A DNA stretch of 64,000 nt from Microbispora sp. NBC_01189 (GTDB lineage: Bacteria > Actinomycetota > Actinomycetes > Streptosporangiales > Streptosporangiaceae). The stretch covers positions 1,146,001 through 1,210,000 of the forward strand of contig NZ_CP108581.1 in assembly GCF_036010665.1 (NCBI RefSeq). Direction: 5' to 3'. A model generated the notes under the pieces. That model was not told the origin of the DNA. It ran no database searches and worked only from the letters and a program-made list of their open reading frames with translations. Numbering within the stretch: position 1 is the stretch's first letter; every line of letters begins with the position of its first letter. Positions 54,666 through 64,000 of the stretch are shown piece after piece. The position numbers and the translations under genes are program-made.

Positions 54666-54790
54666 CCGTTCCCCTCAGAGGCTGGTTTGTCGAGGTCGGC
54701 GAGAAGCGCACCCGGTTGCGGGGGCAGGGCGGCGAGGCGTGTGTCCGGCCGGTGTAGGGGGCGCGACCGTCGTCCGGAGCAGCGATGGCG

Positions 54791-54952
54791 TCAGCGTGTG
54801 TCACGGTTTTCCTGGTCGTAGGCGAGGAGTTCGGCCGCGAGCTCCCGCCGCTCGGCTGGGGTGAGGCGTAACGGCCACAGCGCGGGCAGCAGCACGTCGT
54901 CCGACCCGAGGCAGGGGACGACGGTCACGAGGGTGGCGGGCGAGGGGATCAC
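54791..54952 (-). CDS. Small ORF at the element's right edge, possibly 5'-truncated
   Basis: The 53-residue frame (VIPSPATLVTVVPCLGSDD; LTPAERRELAAELLAYD) is plausible protein and stays open upstream into the att junction. The start at GTG 54952 is uncertain; the natural N-terminus may have been lost at integration. Confidence 0.35.
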   Translation of the reverse strand: MIPSPATLVTVVPCLGSDDVLLPALWPLRLTPAERRELAAELLAYDQENRDTR

Positions 54953-54976
54953 GACCCGCTCATTGTCTCCTAGCCA

Positions 54977-55048
54977 CCGAACATCTACCTCCGCTGAGCC
55001 GCCCGCTCACGTGACCGCCCCCGGGCAGCCGTCCTGCCCGGGGCCGTC
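54977..55048 (+). repeat. Third copy of the lyase 3' end and terminator, outer att boundary
   Basis: CCGAACATCTAC onward parallels 48917-48988 (end PNIYLR, then TGA). CCCCGGGCAG (55019-55028) and CTGCCCGGGG (55034-55043) form a perfect terminator stem. This is probably the original chromosomal end of the lyase gene. The 53-bp core seen at attL and attR is missing on its left. Confidence 0.75.
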
Positions 55049-55065
55049 ACCGGGGCATGCCCGGA

Positions 55066-56589
55066 TCAGTTGTCGTGCCCGCCCGCCGCGACGACGCTCG
55101 CGAGCTTGCGCGGGAAGTCGGCCGGGTAGCGCCCCTTGTTGCTGATCGCGTACAGGACGCCCTCGCGGAACGTCGCGCTGAACTCCGTGTAGTGCGGGGT
55201 GACCGGGCGGAGGCGCGCTCGCTTCACGGCGGCTCTGAGCTCGTCCCGGTAGGGGCGGGTGGCGTACATGTACGCGTACTCCCGGGTCGGGGCGAATCCC
55301 CCGACCTCGAAAAGGATCAGTTCGCTGGACGGGCTGGTGAGGAACTCGATCAGCGCCTGGGCCGCCCGGGGCCTGTCCGTCCAGGCGGAGACGGCCAGGT
55401 TCTGCCCACCGAGCACGCTCTCGTGCGGAAGCTGGGTGACCTTGAGCGAGGGAGAGCCGCCCCAGGTCGCGGCCAGCCTGTCGTAGGCCACCGGCCAGTT
55501 GCGCATGACCCCGGCCTTTCCGCGGCGGAACGCGCCGAGGGCCGCCGCCTCGGCGTCGACCGAATCCTCCGGGTCCTTTCCTCGGTAGGAATCGGCCAGG
55601 TCCCGCAGCGCCTCGCGCGCGTTCTGGTCGAAGTCGACGGCGCTCCGGTCCGGCGTCAGCACGAGCCCTCCGTCGTGGTTGACCACCTCGCCGTCGTGGG
55701 CCCAGATCGCCTCCAGGGCGGTGACCGTCAGACTCTCCGAACCGACCAGGTGGGCCGCGTTGGCGGAGCCGGGGAAATAGTCCTTCCAGGTCGCCGGTTC
55801 CCGCGCCCCGGAACTCCGGTAGAGCAGGCCCGCGTCGGTGTTGAAGGGCAGCGCCCATAACCCCTCGTGGTCCCCGCTCATGTCCTGGCAGGTGCTCAGG
55901 ACGTTGTCGAGGAAGTCGTCGCTCTTCCCCTCGGGGGACCGCCTGGACTCGTCGAGCGCACGTATGTAGCCGTTGGCGATGAATTCCGTCATGTAGACGA
56001 CGTCGAGGACGTACACGTCCGCCTCGTGGGCGCCGCCCTTCCGCGCGTCGCTCACCATCCTCGTGTGCTGCTGGTCGGGCTCGGTGCCCACGTCGATGAA
56101 CTTCACCCTGTTGTCCGGGTGGGCCTGGTTCCACTGCTGGACGAGGATCCTCCGGGCGTTGGCCGCCCCGCTCTCGTCCCGGGCGCTCATGATGAGCAGT
56201 TCGCCCGGCTCCAGCCCGTCACTCGGGACCAGCCACGCGATCGGGGCGAGGACCATGAGCGCGACAAGAGTGGCGACCACCCTGGACGGCTTCCTGAAGG
56301 CGGTTCCCAGCCGGTTCAGCAACTCGAGAAAGCGGAGTTCGTCCTCATTCTCCGGCCGCCGGAGAAGCACCCTGGCCATCCATCCGAGAAAGGTCAGGGC
56401 ACAGGCCGCGAACACGAGCAGGGCCGCCCCGAGGAAGAGCTTTCCCCACTCCCAGGCATCGCCGGGGAAGCCCTCCTCCGCGTTCACCAGCACCGACCCG
56501 GCCGCGGTCGAGAGGACGACGGGGACGACCGCCGCCGCGATCAGCACAATGCGATAAGGCATTCTCAGCGGAGGTTTCCGGTCGTTCAT
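55066..56589 (-). CDS. Extracellular solute-binding-like protein with N-terminal membrane spans
   Basis: The 507-residue product has three hydrophobic spans (IVLIAAAVVPVVLSTAAGSVL near 14-34; FLGAALLVFAACALTFLGW near 53-71; VVATLVALMVLAPIAWLV near 103-120). A substrate-binding domain follows (LLIMSARDESGAANARRILV; ADVYVLDVVYMTEFIANG; LWALPFNTDAGLLYRS), like family 1 sugar-binding proteins. No permease or ATPase is adjacent. Three spans instead of a lipoprotein signal is unusual. ATG 56589 after GAGGAGACGG. Confidence 0.8.
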   Translation of the reverse strand: MNDRKPPLRMPYRIVLIAAAVVPVVLSTAAGSVLVNAEEGFPGDAWEWGKLFLGAALLVFAACALTFLGWMARVLLRRPENEDELRFLELLNRLGTAFRKPSRVVATLVALMVLAPIAWLVPSDGLEPGELLIMSARDESGAANARRILVQQWNQAHPDNRVKFIDVGTEPDQQHTRMVSDARKGGAHEADVYVLDVVYMTEFIANGYIRALDESRRSPEGKSDDFLDNVLSTCQDMSGDHEGLWALPFNTDAGLLYRSSGAREPATWKDYFPGSANAAHLVGSESLTVTALEAIWAHDGEVVNHDGGLVLTPDRSAVDFDQNAREALRDLADSYRGKDPEDSVDAEAAALGAFRRGKAGVMRNWPVAYDRLAATWGGSPSLKVTQLPHESVLGGQNLAVSAWTDRPRAAQALIEFLTSPSSELILFEVGGFAPTREYAYMYATRPYRDELRAAVKRARLRPVTPHYTEFSATFREGVLYAISNKGRYPADFPRKLASVVAAGGHDN

Positions 56590-56815
56590 CACCGTCTCCT
56601 CGTTCCGGTGTCGTTCCGGACTGGCGGGCGCGCTTTCCCATTACGGTGATGTGTTGTCGCGAATGATGATACCTCCGGCGCGCACATGAAGCGCTTCGTT
56701 GCGTGACGGAGCGGTTTCGGGAGCCCGCCTCTTCTCCGCCTGTTCCCGGTCGCCGCAAGCCGCGTGACCTGTGCCTTTGTGGGTAGGCCCTGTCACAGGG
56801 ACGAGGGGAGGCAGG

Positions 56816-58090
56816 ATGCGATCGTCGATCAGTCTCGGCCGCATCGGCGGGGTCCCGGTCGGGCTCAACCTCAGCGTTCTCGTGATTGTCGTGATCCTGG
56901 TCGTCGGGCTGGCCTTCGGGCGGTTCCCGATCGCCTTCCCCGGCCTGCCGATCGCGGCGTACGTGCTGGCCGCGCTGGTGTCGGCCGTGCTCTTCCTCGC
57001 CTCGCTGCTCGCCCACGAGCTCGCCCATGCGATCGTGGCGCGCCGGCACGGCGTGGAGGTCACCGGCATCACGCTCTGGCTGCTCGGCGGCGTGGCCCAG
57101 CTTCGCGGCGAGCCCCCCTCCCCCGGCGCCGACCTCAAGATCGCCGGTGTCGGCCCGCTCACCAGCGTCGTGCTCGGCGGCTTCTTCGCCCTGGTGACCT
57201 GGGGGGTCTCCGCCGTGGGCGGACCCGCGCTGGTCGGCGGGATGTTCGGCTACCTCGCCGTCGTGAACGTGCTGCTGGCGGTGTTCAACCTCATCCCCGC
57301 CGCGCCGCTGGACGGCGGCCGGGTGCTGCGCGCCTTCCTGTGGGCGCGCTGGGGCGACCGCCTGCGGGCCGCCGTGGCCGCCGCCCGGGCCGGCCGGGTC
57401 TTCGGCTACACACTGATCATCCTGGGGTTCCTCAACCTCGTCTCCGGCCTCGGCTTCCAGGGGCTCTGGCTGGCACTCATCGGCCTGTTCCTGGTCAACG
57501 CCGCCAGCGCGGAGGAGCAGCAGACGCAGATCGACGCCGCGCTGCACGGGATCAAGGTGGCGGAGGTCATGTCCCGCCACCCCATCACCGCCCAGCCGGA
57601 CGAGACGGTGGCCGGGCTGATCGACCGGCTCGTGCTCCGCCACCACCTGTCCACCTATCCGCTCGTGGACGACGACGGCCGGTTCGCCGGGCTGGTGACG
57701 CTGGGCCGCATCCGGGCCGTCGACCCCGCCCGCAGGGAGGCCACGCCGCTCCGGGAGATCGCCTGCCCGCCGCCGGACGTGCCGTCGGCCCGGCCGGACG
57801 ACCTCCTCACCGAACTGCTCCAGCGGATGAGCGGCTCCACCGACGGCCGGGCGGTGGTGCTGGACGACGGCCGGATCGTCGGCCTGGTGACGCCCAGCGA
57901 CATCAGCCGGACCATCCAGACCGTGGACCTGCGGGCGCGCGAGCCGTACCGGACCCCGCGCGGCGCCGATCTCGCCCCGCACCCTCCCGGCGGCCCGTCC
58001 GCCGGCGGGTCCCTGCCCGGCGATCCCACCTCCGGTGGCCCCTCCTCCGGTGGCACGGTCCGGTCCACCGATCGCCGCGACGCGGCCTGA
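56816..58090 (+). CDS. Site-2 protease family M50 enzyme with two CBS domains
   Basis: The 424-residue product has about six membrane spans. Zinc motif HELAH (His67, Glu68, His71) and the second motif NLIPAAPLDGGRVLRAF (about 162-178) are intact. Two CBS domains follow (VMSRHPITAQPDE; GRIVGLVTPSDISR), then a Gly/Ser/Pro tail. Rip3-type proteases cut membrane-bound regulators, often anti-sigma factors; an ECF sigma gene lies just downstream. ATG 56816 after GGGGAGG. Confidence 0.9.
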   Translation: MRSSISLGRIGGVPVGLNLSVLVIVVILVVGLAFGRFPIAFPGLPIAAYVLAALVSAVLFLASLLAHELAHAIVARRHGVEVTGITLWLLGGVAQLRGEPPSPGADLKIAGVGPLTSVVLGGFFALVTWGVSAVGGPALVGGMFGYLAVVNVLLAVFNLIPAAPLDGGRVLRAFLWARWGDRLRAAVAAARAGRVFGYTLIILGFLNLVSGLGFQGLWLALIGLFLVNAASAEEQQTQIDAALHGIKVAEVMSRHPITAQPDETVAGLIDRLVLRHHLSTYPLVDDDGRFAGLVTLGRIRAVDPARREATPLREIACPPPDVPSARPDDLLTELLQRMSGSTDGRAVVLDDGRIVGLVTPSDISRTIQTVDLRAREPYRTPRGADLAPHPPGGPSAGGSLPGDPTSGGPSSGGTVRSTDRRDAA

Positions 58091-58277
58091 GAATCGGCCG
58101 CCCTCCGGCGGGCCCAGCCAATCCCATCGAGGCGCAGGTCGGGGCGGCCGCCTCCCCCCGAGCCGAAAAGCCGGTGGCAAGCCGTGTCGAAAAGGAGACC
58201 ATGGGTAGGCGAATCGTGCGACCGGATCGGACAAAGCGGTCGTAACTATGAGGCAGGCTCTCAAGGAGGTGGGGAAA

Positions 58278-58874
58278 ATGACGATCGTCGACGATACGGC
58301 GGTCGAACGGCGGCGCCTGCGGTTCGAGCGGGACGCGCTGCCGTACATCGGCCAGATCTACGCCGGGGCCCTACGGCTCGCCCGCAACCCCACCGACGCC
58401 GAGGACCTCGTACAGGACGTCTACATGCGGGCGTTCAGCAACTTCCACCAGTTCCGCGAGGGCACGAACCTCCGGGCCTGGCTGTACCGCATCCTGACCA
58501 ACACCTACATCAACACCTACCGGCGCCAGCAACGCCAGCCGCAGCGGGCCGCGACGGAGGACGTGGAGGACTGGCAGCTCGCCGAGGCGGCCTCGCACAC
58601 CTCTACGGGACTGAAATCCGCCGAGGTGGAGGCGCTGGAGAGCCTGCCCGACTCCAGGGTGAAGCAGGCGCTCCAGGAACTGCAGGAGGACTTCCGGATG
58701 GCCGTCTACCTCGCCGACGTGGAGGGCTTCGCCTACAAGGAGATCGCGGAGATCATGGACGTGCCCATCGGCACGGTGATGTCGCGCCTCCACCGGGGAC
58801 GCCGCCAGTTGCGGGCGAAACTCGAGGACTATGCCGCCGAGCTCGGATTCGTCCGCTCGGCGAGAAGTAACTAG
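58278..58874 (+). CDS. SigR-like ECF sigma factor
   Basis: The 198-residue product has region 2 ([37 protein letters not shown]) and region 4 ([35 protein letters not shown]), very close to the SigR/RpoE group that controls thiol-oxidative stress genes. ATG 58278 follows AAGGAGG; an upstream ATG 58248 would add ten residues. No RsrA-type zinc anti-sigma gene follows, which is atypical. Confidence 0.88.
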   Translation: MTIVDDTAVERRRLRFERDALPYIGQIYAGALRLARNPTDAEDLVQDVYMRAFSNFHQFREGTNLRAWLYRILTNTYINTYRRQQRQPQRAATEDVEDWQLAEAASHTSTGLKSAEVEALESLPDSRVKQALQELQEDFRMAVYLADVEGFAYKEIAEIMDVPIGTVMSRLHRGRRQLRAKLEDYAAELGFVRSARSN

Positions 58875-59266
58875 GCGTCCTGCCGGCCGGGGTTCTCCAG
58901 GCGGAAGAAGTTGCTCGGGCTGCCGTCCTTGCGGTGTTCCTGGTAGACGAAGTCGAGCCCGCGCTCCTCGAACGTCCCGAACCACTCGTCCCAGGAGATG
59001 CGCGTCAGGTCCTCGCCGCCGTGGCCGGGGAAGGCGAAGCGGAGAACCCCCGGACGGCCCTCGTGCCCGGTGCCGGGGACGGTGGCGGGTGTGGCGTCCC
59101 GGTCCTCGGCCCATCGCCGGATCACCTCGTGGTCGGTCGTCAGCAGGCTGCGTCCCGGCCGCTCCTCGTGCTCGTCCGCCGAGGTGATCTCCTGCTCGTA
59201 CCTGTGCTCGCCGGTGACCGGATGACGCCGCCCGGCCGCTCCCCCGCTCCCGCCGGCACCGCCCAT
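58871..59266 (-). CDS. Conserved hypothetical protein of the [12 protein letters not shown] type
   Basis: The 131-residue product has [48 protein letters not shown] and a terminal NFFRLENP, a widely spread small bacterial family without known function. It converges on the sigma factor and overlaps it by 4 bases. Confidence 0.75.
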   Translation of the reverse strand: MGGAGGSGGAAGRRHPVTGEHRYEQEITSADEHEERPGRSLLTTDHEVIRRWAEDRDATPATVPGTGHEGRPGVLRFAFPGHGGEDLTRISWDEWFGTFEERGLDFVYQEHRKDGSPSNFFRLENPGRQDA

Positions 59267-59308
59267 GACCGCACCTCCCCCTCCCGGCCCCTCCCGGCCT
59301 CCCGGTAC

Positions 59309-59575
59309 CTACCCCGCACCGTTCCCCTTACCCGGCAGGCGCACCCAGCGGTGGCCGGCGGTGAGGTCGGCGCCGTCCGCGGCGCGCAGGGTGAGCCTGC
59401 CGCCCTCGACGTACGCCAGCGCCCGCCGCCCGCCCCACCAGAACTCCCAGGGGTACCGCTCGGGGTCGCGGGGGACGCGGGTCCGGCTCACCGGGGTCAT
59501 GGGCGCCAGCGACGGCGGCGGGGGCTCCCACCCGCCGCCGGGCGGGTCCAGCCCACGGTCCGGCCCGAGCGGCAT
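59309..59575 (-). CDS. Small hypothetical protein
   Basis: The 88-residue product has a Pro-rich start and a beta-rich end (YPWEFWWGGRRALAYVEGG; LTAGHRWVRLPG). It diverges from the nucleotidase gene. Start at ATG 59575 is the best available. Not recognised. Confidence 0.5.
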   Translation of the reverse strand: MPLGPDRGLDPPGGGWEPPPPSLAPMTPVSRTRVPRDPERYPWEFWWGGRRALAYVEGGRLTLRAADGADLTAGHRWVRLPGKGNGAG

Positions 59576-59654
59576 GCGTGTCACCTTGTACAGACATGTC
59601 CGGTTAAGAACTTCGTGACCAGTTGGTAATTGCGCGACGTTATCGTCACGCGTC

Positions 59655-61418
<1,764 letters not shown>

Positions 61419-61434
61419 TCCCGCCTTTCCGTCA

Positions 61435-61465
61435 GGGGTGGCCCGAGGCATTTCCGGGCCACCCC
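61435..61465 (+). terminator. Terminator of the 5'-nucleotidase gene
   Basis: GGGGTGGCCCG (61435-61445) and CGGGCCACCCC (61455-61465) form a perfect 11-bp stem 16 bases after the stop. Confidence 0.85.
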
Positions 61466-61570
61466 CTCCTCATTGAGCGGTCCTACTCAGACGATCCGAG
61501 TGATCATGCTCATGCCCGTGCCGCGGTCCGGGTGCGACACTGGCGCCCGAACACCGAAGGAAGGGCAGTT

Positions 61571-62293
61571 GTGAGCAAAAGCGGAATCGTCTTCTTGACG
61601 ATCATTTCGACGATCGCCGGGATCGTCCTGGTCTACGTGGTGGACGTCCCGTTGGCGGTGGTCGTCTCCCTTGGATTCGGGGCGCTGTGCCTGATCTGGC
61701 TGATCGTGCTCCTGACGCTTCCGTGGAACGTCTACTTCCAGGCCCACGCGCTGATCCACGAGATCCGGGTCAGCCGCGAGCGCGGGATGACGATCCCACC
61801 GGAACGGGAGGCCGAGGCCCGCCGCATCGCGGTCCGCATGCGCCGGGCCGCCGTCGCCGCCCACCTGGTGTCGGCCGCCCTCCTCGCGGTGATCACGTAC
61901 TTCTCCGGCGAGACGGTCGGCTACTATTTCGCGGTCTTCTACCTGCTCGCCACGTTCCTCCGGCCCGCGGGCGCGTGGTTCGCCCACCTGCGCGGCCGGA
62001 TGACCACGATGCTGGAGGAGGTCCGCTACCCCCGCGAGGACGCCGTCGCGCTGGCCGAGCGCGTCGCGGCGCTGGAGGCCCGGGCCACCGAACTGGCCGA
62101 GCGCCTCGACGTCCTCGACCCGGAGACGCGTGCCGGATTGCACGCGGCCACGGCGCGCGCCGACGAACTCGACCGCCGCCTCGACGCGGTGGGCAGGAAG
62201 TTCGAGGACTCTCTGAGCCGTCTCACCGACAACCAGGAAGTCCTGTCCGGCATCAAGGCGTTCCTCCGCCTGATCAGATCCGAGACGGCCTGA
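61571..62293 (+). CDS. Membrane protein with C-terminal coiled coil
   Basis: The 240-residue product starts at GTG 61571 after AAGGAAGG. It has about four membrane spans (VFLTIISTIAGIVLVYVVDV; AVVVSLGFGALCLIWLIVLL; AHLVSAALLAVITYFSG; YYFAVFYLLATFLRPAG) and a C-terminal helix-rich coiled part (ALAERVAALEARATELAERL). No family is recognised. Single gene. Confidence 0.7.
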   Translation: MSKSGIVFLTIISTIAGIVLVYVVDVPLAVVVSLGFGALCLIWLIVLLTLPWNVYFQAHALIHEIRVSRERGMTIPPEREAEARRIAVRMRRAAVAAHLVSAALLAVITYFSGETVGYYFAVFYLLATFLRPAGAWFAHLRGRMTTMLEEVRYPREDAVALAERVAALEARATELAERLDVLDPETRAGLHAATARADELDRRLDAVGRKFEDSLSRLTDNQEVLSGIKAFLRLIRSETA

Positions 62294-62413
62294 TCCGCCG
62301 TACCGGCCTCATCCTTTGTCGGGAAATTCCGGATTGCATGCACGAGCCTGCCGCCGCCGGATAACCTCTGCCGGGTCGAGATTGCTGGATCTTCAACGAC
62401 AGGCGGGAACGGC

Positions 62414-63547
62414 GTGGCGCGGTCCTGGAAGGAGCTTCCCACCGGCCGGGTCGTGCGGCTGCACGACGACGCCGAGGCGGTGGCCCTCGCGCTCGAACCT
62501 CTCCCCGAGGACGCGCCCGCGCTGATCGCGTACACGCCCCGCCCCGCCCGGACCCCCGCGGACCTCGTCGCCGACGTGCTGGGCGCGCTGGAGACCGCCG
62601 CGCTGGCGATGTTCCCCGCCTGGCTGCCGGAGGCCGACGGCATCACCGGGGCCGGCGGCGCGGCCGTCCCCGCCGTCCGGGCGCTCGCCCTGCGTACGGC
62701 CTCGGCCACCCGGCACTTCGCGCCGTACCTCGCCCACCTCGCCGAACGGGCCCTGCGTGAGCGGGCCGGCGCGAGCGGGGTCAACGTCGGTGACCGTACG
62801 GCGGGCCGGACCGGGCCCTTCCCGCCAGAGGTCCGCGCCGCCGGGCTGGCCCGGGTGCTCCGCAAGGGCTACGGGCGGCGGGAGGCGGCGATCCTCGTCC
62901 GGGTGCGCGGCGATCTCTCCCCGGCCGGGGAGGAGGTGCTGGTCACCGCGCTCGAATGGCTCGCCCACCACGGCGGGTTCGGCGTCTGGCTCACCGGGCC
63001 GCCCCTGCGGGCGGTCGATCGCGTCGAGAGCATCACCGCCCCGATCCCGGACGATGTGGCGGCCCTCGTCCGGGAACTGGCCGGCTCCGGTTTTTGCGAC
63101 GATCCTGGAGACCACCGGGACGGCTCCCGCGGTCCGGCGGTGGACCAACCGCTGCCGGTGCTCGCCTATCCACCCCTCGCCGGTCTGCCGCACCCCGGCA
63201 GCCCCGCCGAGAAACGCCTGGAGACCGCTCTGACGTCCTGTGCGTGGGCGGTGGGACGAGCCTGGAACCAGACGTACCGGTCGGGCCCGCTCAGCACTCC
63301 CATCCGGGTGGACCTGCTCTGGCGGGCCGAACGGTGCGTCGTCGAGATCGACGGGCCCGAACATCTCCGCCCGACCCAGCGCGCCACCGACCAGCGCCGC
63401 GATCTGCGCCTCCAGCGGGAGGGCTACGCCGTACGCCGCTTCACCAACGACCAGGTCCTCGGCCACGTCGGCATCGTGCTGGCCGAGATCGAGCACTTCC
63501 TCCACACCCGCCGCCATGGAACGTTCGAAGGGTCCCCTCATGTCTGA
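62414..63547 (+). CDS. Protein with C-terminal DUF559-like nuclease domain
   Basis: The 377-residue product has an uncharacterised helical N-terminal part (about 1-230). Its C-terminal domain is of the DUF559/Vsr-like restriction fold (IRVDLLWRAERCVVEIDGPEH; RRDLRLQREGYAVRRFTNDQV, about 305-350), with the acidic pair and conserved Arg-Asp. Such domains cut or repair DNA. GTG 62414. It overlaps the next gene by 8 bases. Confidence 0.7.
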   Translation: MARSWKELPTGRVVRLHDDAEAVALALEPLPEDAPALIAYTPRPARTPADLVADVLGALETAALAMFPAWLPEADGITGAGGAAVPAVRALALRTASATRHFAPYLAHLAERALRERAGASGVNVGDRTAGRTGPFPPEVRAAGLARVLRKGYGRREAAILVRVRGDLSPAGEEVLVTALEWLAHHGGFGVWLTGPPLRAVDRVESITAPIPDDVAALVRELAGSGFCDDPGDHRDGSRGPAVDQPLPVLAYPPLAGLPHPGSPAEKRLETALTSCAWAVGRAWNQTYRSGPLSTPIRVDLLWRAERCVVEIDGPEHLRPTQRATDQRRDLRLQREGYAVRRFTNDQVLGHVGIVLAEIEHFLHTRRHGTFEGSPHV

Positions 63548-64000
63548 CAAACCCCTCTCCCAGCGCGAGACGGCCATCCTCCTGCTGCTCATGGCCGAGG
63601 CCCGCGAGTTCACCAACCCGGAGCTGGAAGAGCAGTACGGTTTCAAGATCGGAAAGTCCGAGCGGGAGCGCCTGCAGCAGCTCGGTTTCATCGACGTCGG
63701 GAAACGGGGGCGGGCGCTGACCCACAAGGTGACCAAAGACGGTCTGGGCAAGGCGGACGAACTCTTCTCCGAGGGCATCCCCATGTCCATCGTTCTCGCG
63801 CCACGAGTGCTCGAGGCGGTCGTACGGGCGATGGTCTCCGGCCTCAACCGGCACATGCAGCGGAACGGCAGTTGTGCCGCCGACATCTTCGGCTGGGAAC
63901 CGGCCGGTGCGGCCCCCACCGAGCAGACGCCGTCCACATCAGCAGGACGTGCGGACGCCGGACCGGTATCCCCGGTCACGCCCGCACCGGCGGTGAACGC
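63540..64000 (+). CDS. Uncharacterised protein, 3' partial
   Basis: The visible 153 residues start MSDKPLSQRETAILLLLMAE, with winged-helix-like pattern (FTNPELEEQYGFKIGKSER; LQQLGFIDVGKRGRALTHKV) and a Pro/Thr-rich stretch at the end. The frame is open to base 64000. Overlap with the DUF559-like gene points to joint function, possibly a nuclease with a DNA-binding partner. Confidence 0.6.
   Translation, partial: MSDKPLSQRETAILLLLMAEAREFTNPELEEQYGFKIGKSERERLQQLGFIDVGKRGRALTHKVTKDGLGKADELFSEGIPMSIVLAPRVLEAVVRAMVSGLNRHMQRNGSCAADIFGWEPAGAAPTEQTPSTSAGRADAGPVSPVTPAPAVN

Larger units (their letters stand above)
48904..54976. mobile_element. Decayed second integrative element in tandem at the same site
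   Basis: The left edge carries lyase 3'-end sequence and an integrase remnant; the right edge is another copy of the lyase 3' end plus terminator (48917-48988 versus 54977-55048, 72 bases each, about 90 percent alike). Inside are accessory genes but no intact integrase. It was probably inserted before the complete prophage, which then used the left att copy. Confidence 0.7.

Noticed and set aside
8661-54976. Insertion sequences or transposons
   Set aside because: No transposase-like frame or terminal inverted repeats with target duplication were seen. Boundaries are explained by att direct repeats.

Overview
The window is GC-rich actinomycete DNA. Signs are near-total G/C third positions, many GTG and TTG starts, 4-base stop/start overlaps, a multi-HAMP hybrid kinase, a SigR-like ECF sigma factor, and a secreted CBM2-linked pectin enzyme with a Pro/Ser linker. 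I would guess Streptosporangiales or a near relative, but the sequence does not fix the genus.

Layout. (1) 1-8747 is chromosome: the 3' part of a hybrid histidine kinase, a convergent FAD oxidoreductase, and a secreted rhamnogalacturonan lyase (PL11-like). (2) 8661-48903 is a complete-looking HK97-type siphophage prophage of about 40.2 kb inserted in the 3' end of the lyase gene. It is bounded by a perfect 53-bp direct repeat (attL 8661-8713, attR 48851-48903). Order: integrase, XRE repressor, excisionase, replication genes, HNH, terminase, portal, protease, capsid, head-tail genes, major tail protein, tail chaperone with a -1 frameshift site, tape measure, tail proteins, three paralogous tail-tip proteins, and lysis. 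A right-hand leftward accessory region follows: antirepressor, phosphoribosyltransferase, DprA, several operons of tiny proteins, a TPR-type XRE regulator, a GntR protein and a ribbon-helix-helix protein. (3) 48904-54976 is a second, decayed element at the same site. It carries an integrase remnant, a GNAT gene, a frameshifted XRE regulator, and a compact cassette of three small ORFs, a radical SAM/SPASM-like enzyme and a PIMT-type methyltransferase. A second copy of the lyase 3' end and terminator (54977-55048) marks its outer edge. (4) 55066-64000 is chromosome again: solute-binding protein, site-2 protease with CBS domains, ECF sigma factor, 5'-nucleotidase, a membrane protein, and a DUF559-like nuclease gene overlapping a partial gene at the window end.

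How it works together. The phage carries a substitute 3' end for the lyase, so lysogeny should leave that enzyme intact. A 20-bp repeat flanks both att sites in the positions expected of integrase arm sites.

The two observations I rank highest are these. A structured mRNA leader occurs three times (42699-42763, 45546-45610, 48273-48336). In each, a GC hairpin, an invariant TTGA linker and a small hairpin holding the Shine-Dalgarno in its loop precede a tiny-protein operon, and the arms vary in a compensatory way. The second is the radical SAM plus PIMT-like cassette at 51149-53829, which looks like a peptide-modification system without the ATP-grasp ligase that this methyltransferase type usually accompanies.
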